A stretch of DNA of 64,000 nt from VRUE01 sp963720805 (GCA_963720805.1 CAVRGT010000003.1:62001-126000); one strand, 5' to 3'. Shown: positions 33,307-42,017, numbered from the stretch's first letter. Program-made: numbers and translations. The notes: generated by a model from the sequence alone, not told the origin.

Positions 33307-34809
33307 ATGCCGACCGATCTGATCCTCCAACGAATCGCCGCCGCCGACTGGACCGACGTCCCGGAGGCAACGGTGTGCTCCCAGCTGATCATGCCGGTCC
33401 TCATGTTCATGGGCTACGGGCAAAACACGCTGCACAAGGTTGTCGAGCAGCAGACCTACAAACTCAAGGACCCCACCATCGAGAAGGGTTCCCGACGGGT
33501 CCGGCTTGACTATCAACCACGAGTCTACGAGGAGGGCCTTTGGGTGATGGAGGCTAAGGGGACCGACGCCGCCGTGTCGCCAAGGACGCTCGGGCAGGTC
33601 CGCGACTACGCGATCCATCCGGAGGTTCGAGCGGCATTGATGGTCACCGTCGACCGCGCGGGCTTTCAGGTCTTCGATCCGTGGGACGAGCACTGGAGCA
33701 CCCCGCTTGTCTGTGTCGCGCCCGACGAGGTCGTAGCACGAATCGAGGAGCTGCGTACGATCCTCGGCGTCGACCGGGTCGCCGACTTCGTGCGGCGCCG
33801 CCACCTCGATCACATCCGACGCGCGCTCTCGGCATCGCTCGAGTTCGGAGTCCTCTCCGAGGTCGAACAGGAATTCCGCAAGCTGATTGAGGATGCCCGG
33901 ACGACCATCGACGCCAAGCGGATGGAGATCTACCGAAGCTCCCAAGAAGAAGCCGAAGCGCGCCACGAGCGGGTCCTGGCCAACAGCGGCGCCTCGGGCG
34001 TAGCCCAGCATCACAACAGCGCCTGGGCCGACTCACAGATCTCGACGCTCGACCTCGCCAAGGCGGTGCTGGCGCAGGACGAGCGCCAACGGCCAACCCA
34101 ACTGATGCAGGTGAAGCCCGCGATCGAAGCGGTCTTCAAACGCCAATGCCCAGACGGCGCCCCGCTCTACCGACCACTCTGGTGGTTGCACATCGTGATC
34201 CTGGTGGGCTGCGTCGCTCTCCGTGGCAAATCCGGCTGCGAACCCTATGCCGAGGATATGGCCCGGCAGGCGATCCGCGACGCGCTCCTGGGCTTCCCCG
34301 ATGACGACGTCGCCGCCGCGTCCTGGAGACTGCAACGGGTGTTCATCCCAGTGACGGCACGGGTCCTTGCCTGCGCCCCCCTGGAGGATCTCTCGGCCGG
34401 ACTCAGATCTCGAATGAGCGCAGAGGACAAGATCAGGTGGCGCATCGACCCAGCACGACTCCTCATGCACGGAGTCACAATGGCCACCATCCGCAAATTG
34501 GGAGAAATAGACCCCTGGGGGATTGAGACACTCGAGCGAGAGACCGTCGCCGCACAGGAGGCACTTGAGCGACTCTCTGATCCCCAAGGAGAGTGGGTTG
34601 GCCCCATCGGCGATCCATGGCTGAAGACCTGGGAGTACGTCGATCACCTGCAGATGTGCGCGCTGTCGGTGCTCGGGCGCGACACGAACGCTGACGACCT
34701 TCTCCGAGAGGACGAGATCCAGGCGACCATCCTCGTCGCCGCCGAATCGGAGCATCAGATCTTGAATCGGGTCGGCAGACCCGTAGCCGAAAGGCTCGGA
34801 CTTACCTAG
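33307..34809 (+). CDS. HsdR_N-like (PD-(D/E)xK) protein, candidate stand-alone nuclease
   Basis: A 500-residue protein. Residues ~25-140 resemble the N-terminal nuclease domain of type I restriction R subunits: CSQLIMPVLMFMGY, then Asp68 in RVRLDYQP, the E-x-K pair Glu82/Lys84 in LWVMEAKG, and GQVRDYAIHPEVRAALMVT with the Q-x-x-x-Y element. There is no helicase motor. Residues ~190-225 are probably coiled coil (EFRKLIEDARTTIDAKRMEIYRSSQEEAEARHERV), and the C-terminal ~270 residues are a domain I do not recognise, with one hydrophobic stretch (LWWLHIVILVGCVAL). It lies in the second tRNA-Cys insertion beside a VapBC pair. A defence role is inference. Confidence 0.75.
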   Translation: MPTDLILQRIAAADWTDVPEATVCSQLIMPVLMFMGYGQNTLHKVVEQQTYKLKDPTIEKGSRRVRLDYQPRVYEEGLWVMEAKGTDAAVSPRTLGQVRDYAIHPEVRAALMVTVDRAGFQVFDPWDEHWSTPLVCVAPDEVVARIEELRTILGVDRVADFVRRRHLDHIRRALSASLEFGVLSEVEQEFRKLIEDARTTIDAKRMEIYRSSQEEAEARHERVLANSGASGVAQHHNSAWADSQISTLDLAKAVLAQDERQRPTQLMQVKPAIEAVFKRQCPDGAPLYRPLWWLHIVILVGCVALRGKSGCEPYAEDMARQAIRDALLGFPDDDVAAASWRLQRVFIPVTARVLACAPLEDLSAGLRSRMSAEDKIRWRIDPARLLMHGVTMATIRKLGEIDPWGIETLERETVAAQEALERLSDPQGEWVGPIGDPWLKTWEYVDHLQMCALSVLGRDTNADDLLREDEIQATILVAAESEHQILNRVGRPVAERLGLT

Positions 34810-34900
34810 CAGCCCTCGGCGATGCAAATCCGTTCTGGCCAAAACCGTCTGGATCACCGAACGGCGAAAGATGGCGCGGAGCCGCGTCGGCGGGGAAGGC

Positions 34901-35320
34901 CTATGCCTCAAGCAATCGGACGGGCAACGCGGCGCCGGCGGCATTACGGGCAAGCGGCCCGTCAAGGGTAAGCAACTCAGCGTCAAGGCTCTGGGCCAGA
35001 GCGACATAGGCGGCGTCGTAGGCGCTCTCGCGACGCAGCTTCAGCGCAATCTTGATCACGCCGGGGCCGTCATCGAGGTCGTGGAGCATGATCGGCATCG
35101 CCACAATCTGCCTCCATCCACGCGCCGCGTCGTCAATGTCAATCTCACCGGCGACGACCTTGCGCGTGAGGGCGTTGGCGACCTCATAGCGAAGGAGCCG
35201 CGGCGCATGCAGCGCCTCGCCCGCTTCGCCCAGCGCCTTCACATGCCGACCGGCGGACTCTGCTCGTTGGTCCTTCGTCACCATCGCGACAAGGACGTTC
35301 GAGTCCAGGACGACCGTCAA
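34901..35320 (-). CDS. PIN-domain ribonuclease toxin (VapC-like)
   Basis: A 139-residue PIN protein with the four acidic residues in place: Asp6 (VVLDSNVLV), Glu46 (LLRYEVANAL), Asp102 (ESAYDAAYVALA) and Asp120 (LLTLDGPLA). It should cut RNA, usually tRNA or rRNA, with Mg2+. The start is TTG 35320, overlapping the antitoxin stop (TTGA), which keeps toxin synthesis dependent on antitoxin translation. It is in the tRNA-Cys insertion. Confidence 0.92.
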   Translation of the reverse strand: MTVVLDSNVLVAMVTKDQRAESAGRHVKALGEAGEALHAPRLLRYEVANALTRKVVAGEIDIDDAARGWRQIVAMPIMLHDLDDGPGVIKIALKLRRESAYDAAYVALAQSLDAELLTLDGPLARNAAGAALPVRLLEA

Positions 35321-35574
35321 CGGCCGCGCTGTTCGAGTTCCTCGCGGCCCTCGCGCACCAGCGCAACCGCGTCATCGCGGCTACCCCGCATACGACCGCG
35401 GACCTCGGCCAGCTCGGCCAAGGCGGCGTCCCAATTAAAGTCGGCGGAAGCGAGCTCGATGGCCAACAACTCGTCGGCGAGCTGGTCTGGCTGCACGCCG
35501 CGACGACCCGCCTCTCTCTCAAGGCGGTCGTAGGCATCGGGAGTTATGTGAATTACCCGGTCGCGCGTTGCCAT
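35317..35574 (-). CDS. antitoxin partner of the PIN toxin
   Basis: An 85-residue protein from ATG 35574 (MATRDRVIHITPDAYDRLEREAG). The N terminus resembles a ribbon-helix-helix or similar short DNA-binding unit; the C-terminal helices (AVALVREGREELEQR) should wrap the toxin. The longer frame starting at 35637 adds residues without family character. Assignment rests mainly on gene order and overlap with the PIN toxin. Confidence 0.8.
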   Translation of the reverse strand: MATRDRVIHITPDAYDRLEREAGRRGVQPDQLADELLAIELASADFNWDAALAELAEVRGRMRGSRDDAVALVREGREELEQRGR

Positions 35575-35751
35575 CGAGAGAAGTGTAGGGGCACCCCTGG
35601 ATCTTGTCTCGGGCGGTGGCAAGACCTCATCCCCCAATCCCGTCGACGCGACGGAAAATCAATTGGCAGTCACTGCCAAAACCCGCCGAAATAGTGCGTG
35701 ATCATGCGTGATCCCCGCGTAAGCTGACCCCGTTCGAAAGAGTCGAATCCA

Positions 35752-35783
35752 CCCCTTTTTGGCTCTACAGAGGCAAAAAGGGG
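35752..35783. terminator. hairpin at the insertion end
   Basis: Stem CCCCTTTTTG/CAAAAAGGGG plus inner CTCT/AGAG. The T and A runs are inside the stem, so it may act as a terminator either way or as a recombination structure. Confidence 0.4.
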
Positions 35784-35796
35784 ACGAAAAACAGGA

Positions 35797-35836
35797 GGCT
35801 TTGCAGGCCGCTGCGTAACCACTCCGCCAGGGCGCC
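35797..35836. repeat. attachment-site copy: 5' half of tRNA-Cys
   Basis: Forty bases identical to 32817-32856: the anticodon loop to the 5' end of tRNA-Cys. Sequence left of the shared GGCTTTGCAGGC is unrelated to the tRNA. With the 3' half at 31717 it reconstitutes one ancestral tRNA gene. Confidence 0.88.
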
Positions 35837-35877
35837 GAAGCGGATGAAGGGTAGCGGCGTTGGGGTCGGGACAGGGG

Positions 35878-36627
35878 CTAGGCGGCGCGCTGTTCGGGGC
35901 CGGGATCGTCGTCGATGTCGAGGATCAGGTTGTCGTCGGCGCTGCGGCGGACGCGGAACTCGAGCGGTGAGCGCTGCTCGAGCTCGCGCAGGAGCTCAAC
36001 CGGTTCGTTGAGCCGCATCGAGAGGGTCGCTCGGCCCTCGGAGAAGCGCTCTACTGAGATGTCGGAGGTGGCGCCGATCTGGCCAGCGGCGTCCTCGAAG
36101 CCGACCAGCTGCGAGAAATCGTCCAGGGGGCCGATCTCGACTTTGACCTGGCCTTCGAAGAGGTTCTGCGCGGCCTGCTCGATCGGGCCGGGCTCATTCA
36201 TGGCCGGCGCCGCGCCGCTCGCGTCGGCCTCCGCCTCGGTCAGCTCCTGGGCGCGGCGGCCGACCTCGACCGCCTCACGCAGTGCCTTCATCCGAATCCG
36301 GGTCGCCTGGCCGCGGGCCTGCGCCTGGATCTCCTCCAACTTCGAGGAGACAGTCTCCAGCGAGGCGATGCTGCGGTCGTGGCGTTCGTTGGCCTCGATC
36401 AGGCGCTCATGCAGGCCGCGGATCTCGCGCTCGCGCTCGATCACCATCGCCGAGAGCCCGGAGAGCTCCTCTTCGGCGCCGGCGGCAATGTCAGCGGCCT
36501 CGCGCCAACGTTTGAGCGCCTCCTCCGCGTCGCGCTCCAGTGCCCAGCTACGGGCGTCACGCGCCGCGATCGCCGCCTCCACATCGGAGGGGCGGTAGCC
36601 GAAGAGCGCCCGCTTGAAGCTACCCAT
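35878..36627 (-). CDS. DivIVA-like coiled-coil protein
   Basis: A 249-residue protein from ATG 36627. It starts with FKRALFGYRPSDVEAAIAARD, the N-terminal pattern of DivIVA/Wag31-related proteins (GY-xxxx-V). Residues ~40-125 are coiled coil (EALKRWREAADIAAGAEEELSGLSAMVIERE in outline). The C-terminal half has strand-rich sequence (VKVEIGPLDDFSQLVGFEDAAGQI, ATLSMRLNEPVELLRELEQ) not typical of DivIVA. It is probably a polar or division-associated scaffold; exact role unknown. It overlaps rsfS by 8 bases. Confidence 0.75.
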   Translation of the reverse strand: MGSFKRALFGYRPSDVEAAIAARDARSWALERDAEEALKRWREAADIAAGAEEELSGLSAMVIEREREIRGLHERLIEANERHDRSIASLETVSSKLEEIQAQARGQATRIRMKALREAVEVGRRAQELTEAEADASGAAPAMNEPGPIEQAAQNLFEGQVKVEIGPLDDFSQLVGFEDAAGQIGATSDISVERFSEGRATLSMRLNEPVELLRELEQRSPLEFRVRRSADDNLILDIDDDPGPEQRAA

Positions 36628-37033
36628 GTGCGGCACCGTAGAGGTGCCCTCGGACGCCATCCTCCGGTGCCGGAAGCTCGAGCCGTGGCGCCTCGCGCCA
36701 GAGGTCCTCGAGCGCGTAACGCTGTCGCTCCTCCTCGGTGAACACGTGCAGCACGCAGTCGAGGTAGTCGAGCACGATCCAGCCCGCCGCATCGGCCGCC
36801 TCCGAGCCGCTCGGCAGCAGCCCCTGCTCCTGCTTGAGGCGCACCTTCACCTCGTCGGCGATCGCCCGCGCCTGGCGCTCGTTGCGCGCCGTGCAGATCG
36901 TCAGGAAGTCGGTGTAGGAGACGAGCTCGCGCATGTTGAGGACGACGATTTCGCTCGCCGCTTTCGAGTCGGCGAGCTCGGCCAGGCGCCGTGCCAGCGC
37001 TTCACTGCGTGCGACTTTGTCGCTCTCACTCAT
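36620..37033 (-). CDS. rsfS: ribosomal silencing factor RsfS
   Basis: A 137-residue protein with the RsfS core: ASEIVVLNMRELVSYTDFLTICTARNERQARAIADEV and GWIVLDYLDCVLHVFTEEERQRYALEDLW. It binds L14 and blocks subunit joining in starvation. The C-terminal 25 residues (LELPAPEDGVRGHLYG) are less conserved. It overlaps nadD by 4 bases, the usual gene order. Confidence 0.96.
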   Translation of the reverse strand: MSESDKVARSEALARRLAELADSKAASEIVVLNMRELVSYTDFLTICTARNERQARAIADEVKVRLKQEQGLLPSGSEAADAAGWIVLDYLDCVLHVFTEEERQRYALEDLWREAPRLELPAPEDGVRGHLYGAAHG

Positions 37034-37641
37034 TGGTAAATCCCCTTCTCTTCGATGAAACGCGCCACCGACTCGGGCACGAGGTAGCGCAGGGGCCGCT
37101 CCCGGGCCGCCCGCTCGCGAACCGCCGAGGAGGAGACACCGAACTGCGGCATCTCCAGCATCGTCGCCCGACCGTCGGCACCGAGGCTGCGCAGGACCGC
37201 GGCGACATCGGCGTCGGAGATCCCGGCACGGCGGGCGACCGCAAGGCGCGCCAACTCGGTGACCCGCTGCGGCTCGCGCCAGCTCTCCAGCCCCACCGCG
37301 GCATCGGCCCCCATCACGAAGACGAGCTCTCTGTCGCCTCTGTCCTTTGCAAGCTGCTCCAAGGTCTCATATGTATAGGACGGCCCCTCACGCTCGACCT
37401 CCAGGGTCGAGACCGAGAAGCGCGAGTCATCGGCCGCGGCCAAGCGAGTCATCGCCAGTCGCAGCTCGCGACCGGGATCGTCGGCGATCCGCTTGTGCGG
37501 CGCGCTGCCGGTCGGCATCAGGATCACTTCCTCGAGATTGAGCTGCCAGAGCGCCTCCTGGGCGAGCGCCAGGTGGCCGAGGTGCGGCGGGTTGAAGGCC
37601 GAGCCGAGGACGCCGATGCCGGCCGGCGCGGCGCTACTCAC
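37030..37641 (-). CDS. nadD: nicotinate-nucleotide adenylyltransferase
   Basis: A 203-residue nucleotidyltransferase making deamido-NAD. The adenylate-binding GSAFNPPHLGHLALAQ (residues ~13-28) holds the H-x-G-H motif, and the C-terminal GVSSSAVRERAARERPLRYLVP the S-x-x-x-R motif. It overlaps proA upstream by 8 bases and rsfS downstream by 4. Confidence 0.97.
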   Translation of the reverse strand: MSSAAPAGIGVLGSAFNPPHLGHLALAQEALWQLNLEEVILMPTGSAPHKRIADDPGRELRLAMTRLAAADDSRFSVSTLEVEREGPSYTYETLEQLAKDRGDRELVFVMGADAAVGLESWREPQRVTELARLAVARRAGISDADVAAVLRSLGADGRATMLEMPQFGVSSSAVRERAARERPLRYLVPESVARFIEEKGIYQ

Positions 37642-38899
37642 GCACTTGGCCGTCGCCGTGGACGACGTACTTGTAGGTCGTCAGCTCGCGCAGCCCGATC
37701 GGCCCGCGCGCGTGCAGCTTCTGGGTCGAGTTGCCGATCTCGGCGCCCATGCCGAACTCAAAGCCGTCGGTGAAGCGAGTCGAGGCATTGGTGTAGACGA
37801 CGGCCGCGTCGACCCCGGCGGTGAAGCTCCGCGAGGCCTCCTCGGAAGCGGTGACGATCGCCTCGGAGTGACCGGTGCCGTGGGCATTGACGTGATCGAT
37901 CGCCTGCTCGAGCGAGTCGACGACCGCGACCGCCAGCTTCAGGTCGAGGTACTCGGTATCCCAGTCGGCTTCACTTGCGGGACCAACCTCGACACCACCG
38001 GCAAGCTCGCGCGCACGCTCGTCGCCGACGAGCTCAACGCCGGCGTCGCGCAGCTCGGTGAGCGCCGCGGGAAGGAAATCCGTCGCGATCGCGGCATCGA
38101 CCAGCAGGGTCTCGGCCGCGTTGCAGACACCGGGCCGCTGCGTCTTCGCGTTGAGCGCGATCCGCCGCGCCATCTCCAAATCAGCATCGCTGTGCACGTA
38201 GACGTGGCAGTTGCCGGCAGCGGCGTAGATCACGGGCACCGTTGCAACGTCCTTGAGCGCGTTCTTCAAGCCTTCGCCCCCACGCGGGATCAGCAAATCG
38301 ACGTTGCCCTCCTGGGTGGCCAGCTCCGCAAGCTCATCGCGGTCGCCGCTGGTGAGCAGAAGCACTGCGTCCTCGGGCAGCCCAGCCTCTGTCAGCGCCT
38401 CACGAACGACTCCCGCAAGCGCCCCGTTGGATCGTTCGGCATAGCTCGACCCCCGCAGCACGATCGCGTTACCGCTCTTGATCGTCAGCGCGGCGCAATC
38501 GATCGTCACGTTGGGGCGTGCCTCGTAGACGACGGCAACGAGGCCAAGTGGGACCCGCAGCTTGCGCAGAGCGAGGCCGCTGTCGAGAGTCTTGGCTTCC
38601 AGCTCCTCTCCAATCGGATCGTCGAGCGACGCGACCGCCCGGACCCCCTCGGCCATCGCCGCGACGCGATCCGCAGTCAGCGTCAACCGATCACGCAGCG
38701 CCTGGGTCAATCCAGCCGCGCGGTCGTCGGCCAGGTCCGCGGCATTGGCCTCGAGAATGTCCCCGGTCCGCTCCCCCAGTAGCCGAGCAGTCGCCTCCAG
38801 CGCCGCATCCTTAGTCGCCGTGGAAGCACTCCCCAGCTCCCGCGCCGCGCGCTTCGCAGCGACGCAGCTTTCCTCAACGCCTCTGGTCGTAATCGCCAT
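37634..38899 (-). CDS. proA: gamma-glutamyl phosphate reductase
   Basis: A 421-residue aldehyde-dehydrogenase-fold enzyme of proline synthesis. The catalytic Cys is in TQRPGVCNAAETLLV (about residue 265), with FGMGAEIGNSTQKLHARGPIGL near the end. It follows proB; a palindromic element (38919-38996) fills the gap, ending inside the proB stop codon. Confidence 0.97.
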   Translation of the reverse strand: MAITTRGVEESCVAAKRAARELGSASTATKDAALEATARLLGERTGDILEANAADLADDRAAGLTQALRDRLTLTADRVAAMAEGVRAVASLDDPIGEELEAKTLDSGLALRKLRVPLGLVAVVYEARPNVTIDCAALTIKSGNAIVLRGSSYAERSNGALAGVVREALTEAGLPEDAVLLLTSGDRDELAELATQEGNVDLLIPRGGEGLKNALKDVATVPVIYAAAGNCHVYVHSDADLEMARRIALNAKTQRPGVCNAAETLLVDAAIATDFLPAALTELRDAGVELVGDERARELAGGVEVGPASEADWDTEYLDLKLAVAVVDSLEQAIDHVNAHGTGHSEAIVTASEEASRSFTAGVDAAVVYTNASTRFTDGFEFGMGAEIGNSTQKLHARGPIGLRELTTYKYVVHGDGQVRE

Positions 38900-38918
38900 G
38901 ATCGGCTAAGGGTAGCTG

Positions 38919-38996
38919 TGAGGGCCGGGAGCCCCCTCCCAAAACGAGCGGCAGGAGCCGCTCTTGAGTGTTTTGGGAGGGGGCTCCCGGCCCTCA
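38919..38996. repeat. palindromic element, family II, copy a (proB-proA)
   Basis: Perfect 27-base arms (38919-38945 and 38970-38996) around a 24-base centre that itself folds as AGCGGC-TCCT-GCCGCT on the minus strand. The right arm contains the proB stop codon. The centre matches the element at 42062-42085 in reverse orientation; the arms differ. Confidence 0.9.
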
Positions 38997-40088
38997 GACC
39001 AACACAAACCGATCCCGGTGAATCACCTCGTCGGCAGCGCCAGGGAAAAGCTTCCGGATCTTGGAGCTGTTCATACCGATCACCTGTGCGACCTCGTGCG
39101 AGGCATAGTCCGAAACGCCCTTGCCGATCATCTCGCGAGACTCGTGGTCAACTACGGCCACAGCATCGCCGGCGTTGTAGGTCCCCACGGAGTCAACTAT
39201 GCCCACCGCAAGCAAGCTCGAGCCGCTGTCACGCAACCGCGCGGCGGCGCCGGCATCGACGTACAGCGTTCCCGCGGGTGGCTTTCCGTACTTGAGCCAA
39301 AGCTTGAAACTCGACGCTTTGGTGTCCCGCGCAGCGAACCGAGTGCCCACCGAGCCGTCCTCCGCAGCGGCAGTGAGAGTCCCGGCACTTGTGCCGTCGC
39401 AGATCGTCGCCGGGATCCCGGCCTCGCCGGCCATCTCGGCTGCCGCCACCTTGCTCCGCATCCCGCCCGAGCCGAAGGCCGATGTCCTGTCGCCGATCTC
39501 AAGGCCCGCCAGCTCGGAGAAGTCAGTCACCTCCGGGATCCGCTCGGCCCCGCCGTCGATCGCCGGGTCGGCCGTATGGAGGCCGTCGGTGTTCGTCAGC
39601 AGCACCAGGAGCCGCGCGTCGAGCAGGATCGCCACTTGGGCGGCGAGGAAGTCGTTGTCGCCAAAGGTGATCTCGTCGGTGGCGGTGGTGTCGTTCTCGT
39701 TGACCACCGGGACCACGCCCCAATCGATCAACCGCCGCAGCGTCTGGCGAGCGTTGAGGTAGTTGGTGCGGGCGGCGATGTCGGCGGCGGTGAGCAGGAC
39801 CTGGGCGGCGCGGGTGCCGTGCTCGGCGAGGCGGCTCTCGTAGGCGCGGAAGAGGTCGCCCTGGCCGACCGCGGAGGCGGCCTGCAACTCGTCCATCGCC
39901 CGCGGGCGCACCGGTAGGTCCATCAGCCGCATACCGCGGGCGATTGCACCCGAGGTGACCATCGCCACCCGCTCACCGTCTTGCTCGAGAGCGGCCACCT
40001 GCTCGCAGACCGAATCGAGCACGTCGGTGCGCAGAGAGCCGTCATCGGCGGCGACGATCGAGGAACCGAGCTTGACGACGAGGGTCAT
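38994..40088 (-). CDS. proB: glutamate 5-kinase
   Basis: A 364-residue kinase from ATG 40088 (MTLVVKLGSSIVA); the longer start is unsupported. Amino-acid-kinase domain with NENDTTATDEITFGDNDFLAAQVA and GTGGMRSKV-like GSGGMRSKVAAAEMA, then a C-terminal PUA domain (GTLYVDAGAAARLRDSGSSLL). It makes gamma-glutamyl phosphate for ProA and is usually inhibited by proline. Confidence 0.97.
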   Translation of the reverse strand: MTLVVKLGSSIVAADDGSLRTDVLDSVCEQVAALEQDGERVAMVTSGAIARGMRLMDLPVRPRAMDELQAASAVGQGDLFRAYESRLAEHGTRAAQVLLTAADIAARTNYLNARQTLRRLIDWGVVPVVNENDTTATDEITFGDNDFLAAQVAILLDARLLVLLTNTDGLHTADPAIDGGAERIPEVTDFSELAGLEIGDRTSAFGSGGMRSKVAAAEMAGEAGIPATICDGTSAGTLTAAAEDGSVGTRFAARDTKASSFKLWLKYGKPPAGTLYVDAGAAARLRDSGSSLLAVGIVDSVGTYNAGDAVAVVDHESREMIGKGVSDYASHEVAQVIGMNSSKIRKLFPGAADEVIHRDRFVLV

Positions 40089-40169
40089 CGCCGCCCAGTG
40101 TATGAGCCGTCGCACCCGGTCGACTGCGGCCGATCTTCACGCTGAAGACTGCGCTGCGACGGACGAATT

Positions 40170-40367
40170 TCAGTGGCGATTCTTTTTCGGCGACACCGCC
40201 CAGAAAAGCTCCCGGTCGCTGAGGCTGGCGAGAAACATCGCGACGAGCAAAAAGCCTACGTCACCGAGACCCCATGCAAGCCCTTGAAGGTCGAGCCAAC
40301 GCTGGAATAGACCCACGCCTACAGCCGAGGCGAGGGTGGCCAGAGCGACTCGAACAAAGCGAAACAT
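40170..40367 (-). CDS. small two-helix membrane protein B
   Basis: A 65-residue protein from ATG 40367: a basic start (MFRFVRVALATLASAVGVGLF), amphipathic turn and a second helix (LGDVGFLLVAMFLASLS), ending in basic PKKNRH. Its ATG overlaps the TGA of the upstream small protein (TGATG). Size and topology resemble holin-like or subunit-of-transporter proteins, but no family is recognised. Confidence 0.55.
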   Translation of the reverse strand: MFRFVRVALATLASAVGVGLFQRWLDLQGLAWGLGDVGFLLVAMFLASLSDRELFWAVSPKKNRH

Positions 40368-40594
40368 CACCCCGATATTACCCAGATTATGAAACGTATT
40401 GTCAGCGCGACGGCAATCCACGTGATCTCGATTTGACGCACTCGATGCGCCGGGAGTTCACCGTCACGACGCTGCTCGGACCAGTGAACAATCAGTCGAC
40501 CCACGATTGAGCCGATCCCGGCGCCAAACAGAAGGTCCTGGGCGCTCGGGAGGGAGCTGAGAAGGGCGCGAGGGCGCAGATTGGAGCCAGACAC
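40367..40594 (-). CDS. small membrane protein A
   Basis: A 75-residue frame from GTG 40594: a short N-terminal segment, a weakly hydrophobic stretch (DLLFGAGIGSIVGRLIV), a charged loop (HWSEQRRDGELPAHRVRQ) and a C-terminal helix (ITWIAVALTIRFIIWVISG). The TGATG overlap with protein B is the main evidence that both are real. No clear ribosome site for this one. Lies between obgE and proB. Confidence 0.5.
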   Translation of the reverse strand: MSGSNLRPRALLSSLPSAQDLLFGAGIGSIVGRLIVHWSEQRRDGELPAHRVRQIEITWIAVALTIRFIIWVISG

Positions 40595-40635
40595 GCCAGC
40601 ACAAGGCCAGCGAGTCCGACTCTCTCCCCCCTGCG

Positions 40636-41937
40636 TCAGGGATACAGCTCGAACTCGTGATCTCCGACGCGGACCTCGTTCCCGGGCTCGAAGCCGGCGG
40701 CACGAAGGGCGGCGATGACGCCGATCTCGTTGAGTCGCTGCTCGAGATAGGCGAGCGCCTCTTCGTTGGCGATGTCGTGGCGCTCGAAGAGCAGTTCGAC
40801 CCCGCGACCGGTGACGCGGTAGGCGCCATCGTCCTCGCGTTCGACCGCGTAACCGCCTTCGCCCACGGGCCGGTAGACGCGATGCTCGGCCTCGAATTCC
40901 CCAACCGGCTCGGCGCCGCGCTCGGGCCTGGCCGTGGGCAGCTTGGGCAGGGCGGTGAGAATCCGCTCGCGCAGCTCTTCTAGGCCATCTCCCGTGGCCG
41001 AGGAGGCGGCGAGCACCGTCAACGCACCATCGCCGAGCCGCTCGCGCCACTGCTCGAGTGCCTGCTCAACCTGCTCTGGCGGCAGCAGATCCCGCTTCGA
41101 GAGCAAGACCAGCTCGGGCAGTCGATCCAAGCCACCACCGTAGGAACCAAGCTCCGCACGAATCGCCTCGTAGTTGGCAACGGGCTCGCCTTCCAGCGGC
41201 GCCAGCTCGACCAGATGGACGAGCATCGCGCAGCGCTCCACGTGAGCGAGGAATTCGTGGCCGAGGCCGGCGCCGTCGGCCGCCCCTTCGATCAGCCCCG
41301 GAATGTCGGCCACGATCGCCTGCCGGTCCTCGCCCTCGATCGTCCCCAGCACCGGCGAGATCGTCGTGAACGGGTAGTCCGCCACCTTCGGCGCCGCCCG
41401 CGTCAACCTTCCCAGCAAGGAGGACTTCCCCGCGTTGGGCAGCCCGATCAAGCCGACGTCCGCCAGCAGCTTGAGGCGCAGCTCGATCCAGCCCTCCTCG
41501 CCCTTGGTGCCGTTCTCGGCGAACCGCGGCGCCTGCCGGGTCGAGCTGGTGAAGCGCTTGTTTCCGTGCCCCCCACGCCCCGCATGAGCCACAACGGCCC
41601 GCTGTCCAGCCTCAACCAGATCAACGCGACTGCCATCGACGGCTTCAGCCTGAGTCCCGGCGGGCACAAGAACCTCCCTGTCGTCCCCGCGGCCCCCGTG
41701 CCGATTCGACCCTTCCCCGTGCTTGCCCCGCCCACCCCGAAAGTGCTTGCTCCCCTTCAGCGCGGCCAGATCCCGCTTCGAAGAATCGCAAACGAGCACC
41801 ACATTCCCCCCGTGCCCCCCATCCCCACCATCAGGCCCTCCCCGAGGCACATGCGCCTCCCGGCGAAACGAGATGCAGCCGTTCCCCCCGGCCCCGCCCT
41901 CAACCCAGATTTTGGCCTTGTCGAACATGAGCTTCAC
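40636..41937 (-). CDS. obgE: Obg-family GTPase ObgE/CgtA
   Basis: A 433-residue GTPase for large-subunit assembly. The glycine-rich Obg domain (GGAGGNGCISFRREAHVPRGGPDGG in outline, residues ~10-160), the G domain with GLPNAGKSSLLGRL, ADIPGLIEGA and LLSKRDLL, and a C-terminal OCT domain (residues ~350-433). It follows rplU-rpmA as in most bacteria; a palindromic element separates it from rpmA. Confidence 0.98.
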   Translation of the reverse strand: MKLMFDKAKIWVEGGAGGNGCISFRREAHVPRGGPDGGDGGHGGNVVLVCDSSKRDLAALKGSKHFRGGRGKHGEGSNRHGGRGDDREVLVPAGTQAEAVDGSRVDLVEAGQRAVVAHAGRGGHGNKRFTSSTRQAPRFAENGTKGEEGWIELRLKLLADVGLIGLPNAGKSSLLGRLTRAAPKVADYPFTTISPVLGTIEGEDRQAIVADIPGLIEGAADGAGLGHEFLAHVERCAMLVHLVELAPLEGEPVANYEAIRAELGSYGGGLDRLPELVLLSKRDLLPPEQVEQALEQWRERLGDGALTVLAASSATGDGLEELRERILTALPKLPTARPERGAEPVGEFEAEHRVYRPVGEGGYAVEREDDGAYRVTGRGVELLFERHDIANEEALAYLEQRLNEIGVIAALRAAGFEPGNEVRVGDHEFELYP

Positions 41938-42017
41938 GAGGTGTAACGCATTGAGGCTCTACGAGGACCACAAAGCGTTGCACCTCGAAAAGCTTCGGAC
42001 ACGAAGACCTGCGGGGT

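Larger units (their letters stand above)
35575..35877. other. right junction of the tRNA-Cys insertion
   Basis: Non-coding. It holds TGCGTGATC direct repeats near 35697-35712, a 10-base hairpin CCCCTTTTTG/CAAAAAGGGG (35752-35783) and the tRNA 5' half (35797-35836). TGCCAAAAC at ~35675 matches the left junction. Confidence 0.55.
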
